Source: a virus. From it: a stretch of 33,494 nt of DNA. The DNA lies in IMG/VR virus record IMGVR_UViG_3300033146_005064, positions 1-33,494 of that record; one strand, given 5' to 3'. The translations under genes were made by a program, and so were the position numbers. The notes under the pieces were generated by a model. It searched no databases and was not told where the DNA came from. It was given only the letters and a program-made list of their open reading frames with translations. This document shows positions 32,729 to 33,494 of the stretch, one piece after another (position 1 is the stretch's first letter; each line of letters begins with the position of its first letter).

Positions 32729-32935
32729 TTATTGGGCCGCTGTTTCACAGGTAAATTGACAATTACATCGGCACCCTGTAGTACAGTATATCTGGCAACT
32801 AGTTTGACATCCGGTCATACATGCTGCCATACAGCTAGCTTCGCACCCAGTTGTACATGCCGTTTGACAATAACTAGTACAGTTTGTAGTGCATGATGAT
32901 TGACAAACTGTTTGGCAGGCGGTACATGTCGCCAC
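32729..32935 (-). CDS. Cys-rich repeat peptide, candidate RiPP-like precursor
   Basis: With GTG start at 32935 (GGAAG seven bases before, one base after the preceding stop) the peptide is 68 residues with 17 Cys, nearly all C-x3-C, ending C-T-T-G-C-R-C-N-C and Q-F-T-C-E. A TTG at 32998 would give 89 residues with a Lys/Arg-rich leader. It is a small paralogue of the tail hub's Cys domain and lies directly before the maturase gene. Role as free precursor, chaperone or second substrate unknown. Confidence 0.75.
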   Translation of the reverse strand: MATCTACQTVCQSSCTTNCTSYCQTACTTGCEASCMAACMTGCQTSCQIYCTTGCRCNCQFTCETAAQ

Positions 32936-32936
32936 C

Positions 32937-33122
32937 TTACCGCTTCCGTTTTCTATATTTTCCTTTTTGGGCTTCCTCTTTCGGGGCCAGAAACCCAATA
33001 TTCCAATATTCGTGCGAGGTATATTTCACGGGTACAATTCCATGCGCTAAGTGAAAAAAAGCTCCAGCGAGGAGCTTGAGAAAAACCAAAAAATTCAAGT
33101 AGAAGTGCGTGAAATAATTCAT
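32937..33122 (-). CDS. Small membrane protein (61 residues)
   Basis: From ATG 33122 with GGAG upstream: hydrophobic segment (F-L-V-F-L-K-L-L-A-G-A-F-F-H-L) near residues 11-25, an aromatic middle part and a very basic C-terminus (K-G-K-Y-R-K-R-K-R). Its stop is one base before the GTG of the Cys peptide. Family unknown; may be membrane tether or transport helper. Confidence 0.6.
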   Translation of the reverse strand: MNYFTHFYLNFLVFLKLLAGAFFHLAHGIVPVKYTSHEYWNIGFLAPKEEAQKGKYRKRKR

Positions 33123-33133
33123 ATTTTTTTCTC

Positions 33134-33232
33134 CTATACAAGAATAAACAATAGACTGGACAAAAGAATTAACATAAATATAGCACAAAATAGCCTGATG
33201 CAAAAAACAAAAATAGAAAATATTGCTTTCAT
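33134..33232 (-). CDS. Tiny hydrophobic peptide (32 residues)
   Basis: ATG 33232 with GGGGG upstream, TAG at 33134. Almost entirely hydrophobic, a single membrane span after Met-Lys-Ala, starting 17 nt after the hub stop codon. Below common length cutoffs, but the RBS and composition support it. Function unknown. Confidence 0.55.
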   Translation of the reverse strand: MKAIFSIFVFCIRLFCAIFMLILLSSLLFILV

Positions 33233-33248
33233 TTTTCCCCCTATCAAC

Positions 33249-33494
33249 CTATCCGCTAGCAGTCTGGCACGTGCCCGTTTGGCAAAAGCATTGGCAACTC
33301 TCTTCGCACCCTCCAGATCGACAACTAGATTCGCACGTCACCATACACGCACAGCGGCACCCCACAGTGCAATACAGCGTGCAGCCGGTTTGTATTTCAT
33401 TCATACACCATCCTTGACAGCTGCTCCCACATCCGGTAGTTGCAGATTTCTCACAAAAAGAAGTGCACGTTGTAATACAACCCACTGTACAATT
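33249..33494 (-). CDS. Tail hub protein, C-terminal end of the Cys-rich domain (3' part)
   Basis: This is the continuation of the gene starting at 3316; the two parts join because bases 33413-33494 equal bases 1-82. The unique segment 33249-33412 encodes the last 54 residues, with 13 Cys, ending in Ala-Ser-Gly and TAG. It contains C-T-V-G-C-R-C-A-C, closely matching C-T-T-G-C-R-C-N-C in the separate Cys-rich peptide at 32729-32935. A second start inside this segment is not needed, because the frame is open across the junction. Confidence 0.85.
   Translation of the reverse strand, partial: NCTVGCITTCTSFCEKSATTGCGSSCQGWCMNEIQTGCTLYCTVGCRCACMVTCESSCRSGGCEESCQCFCQTGTCQTASG
33413..33494. repeat. 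82-bp terminal redundancy identical to bases 1-82
   Basis: The last 82 bases repeat the first 82 exactly, and the same reading frame runs through both. This is what an assembler leaves when closing a circular or circularly permuted molecule. It lies inside a coding sequence, so it is probably an assembly overlap rather than a packaging-defined terminal repeat. Unique genome length is 33412 bp. Confidence 0.95.

Noticed and set aside
33413-33494. True packaging terminal repeat or cos site
   Set aside because: The redundancy lies in a coding frame and has an arbitrary assembler-like length; packaging ends cannot be told from the sequence.

Overview
The window is one complete, circular double-stranded DNA phage genome of siphovirus (long non-contractile tail) type. 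The last 82 bases repeat the first 82 exactly, so the unique length is 33412 bp, and one gene (the Cys-rich tail hub) runs across the junction. The host cannot be named. A lipobox protein and an ADP-heptose-transferase-like GT9 enzyme hint at a diderm host, but this is weak evidence. Nearly all genes lie on the minus strand, with short overlaps typical of phage operons.

Layout along the minus strand. (1) Control and replication, about 28000 down to 20005: a divergent regulatory region, an AlpA-like DNA-binding protein, an iteron-bearing probable origin (26280-26760), a consensus sigma-70 promoter at 25759-25787, small early genes, a Cro/CI-type repressor, a large probable replication initiator, a coiled-coil HTH protein, an Erf-type annealing protein, small ORFs, SSB and a RecU-like nuclease, closed by a strong terminator at 19942-19987. 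(2) One late operon, 19837 down to 3316 and over the junction: TerS, ParB-methyltransferase, TerL, portal, MuF head protein with a C-terminal zincin-like domain, protease with nested scaffold, head proteins, major capsid, a deoxynucleoside kinase, connectors, tail tube, frameshifted tail chaperone, tape measure, distal tail protein and hub. (3) After the hub: two tiny membrane peptides, a 17-Cys peptide, a radical SAM/SPASM maturase, a GT9-like glycosyltransferase, a beta-rich structural protein, and three small genes where lysis functions are expected.

The standout is the Cys-rich system. The last ~520 residues of the 1159-residue tail hub contain about 108 cysteines, mostly in a C-x3-C rhythm. 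A separate small peptide carries the same repeat and the same C-x3-C-R-C-x-C-x3 signature. Directly downstream lie a radical SAM/SPASM peptide maturase, whose own C-terminal tail carries C-x3-C-x3-C, and a glycosyltransferase. The inference is a phage-encoded post-translational modification system acting on a tail tip protein, by RiPP-like chemistry.

Other points: four small genes share a stem-loop leader next to the Shine-Dalgarno with compensatory stem changes; a 48-nt tRNA-like element has acceptor and T arms but no anticodon arm; the MuF protein has a KP-repeat linker and a zincin-like domain; and no integrase is seen beside an iteron origin with an initiator candidate, which fits a plasmid-like or lytic lifestyle. 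No endolysin is recognisable.
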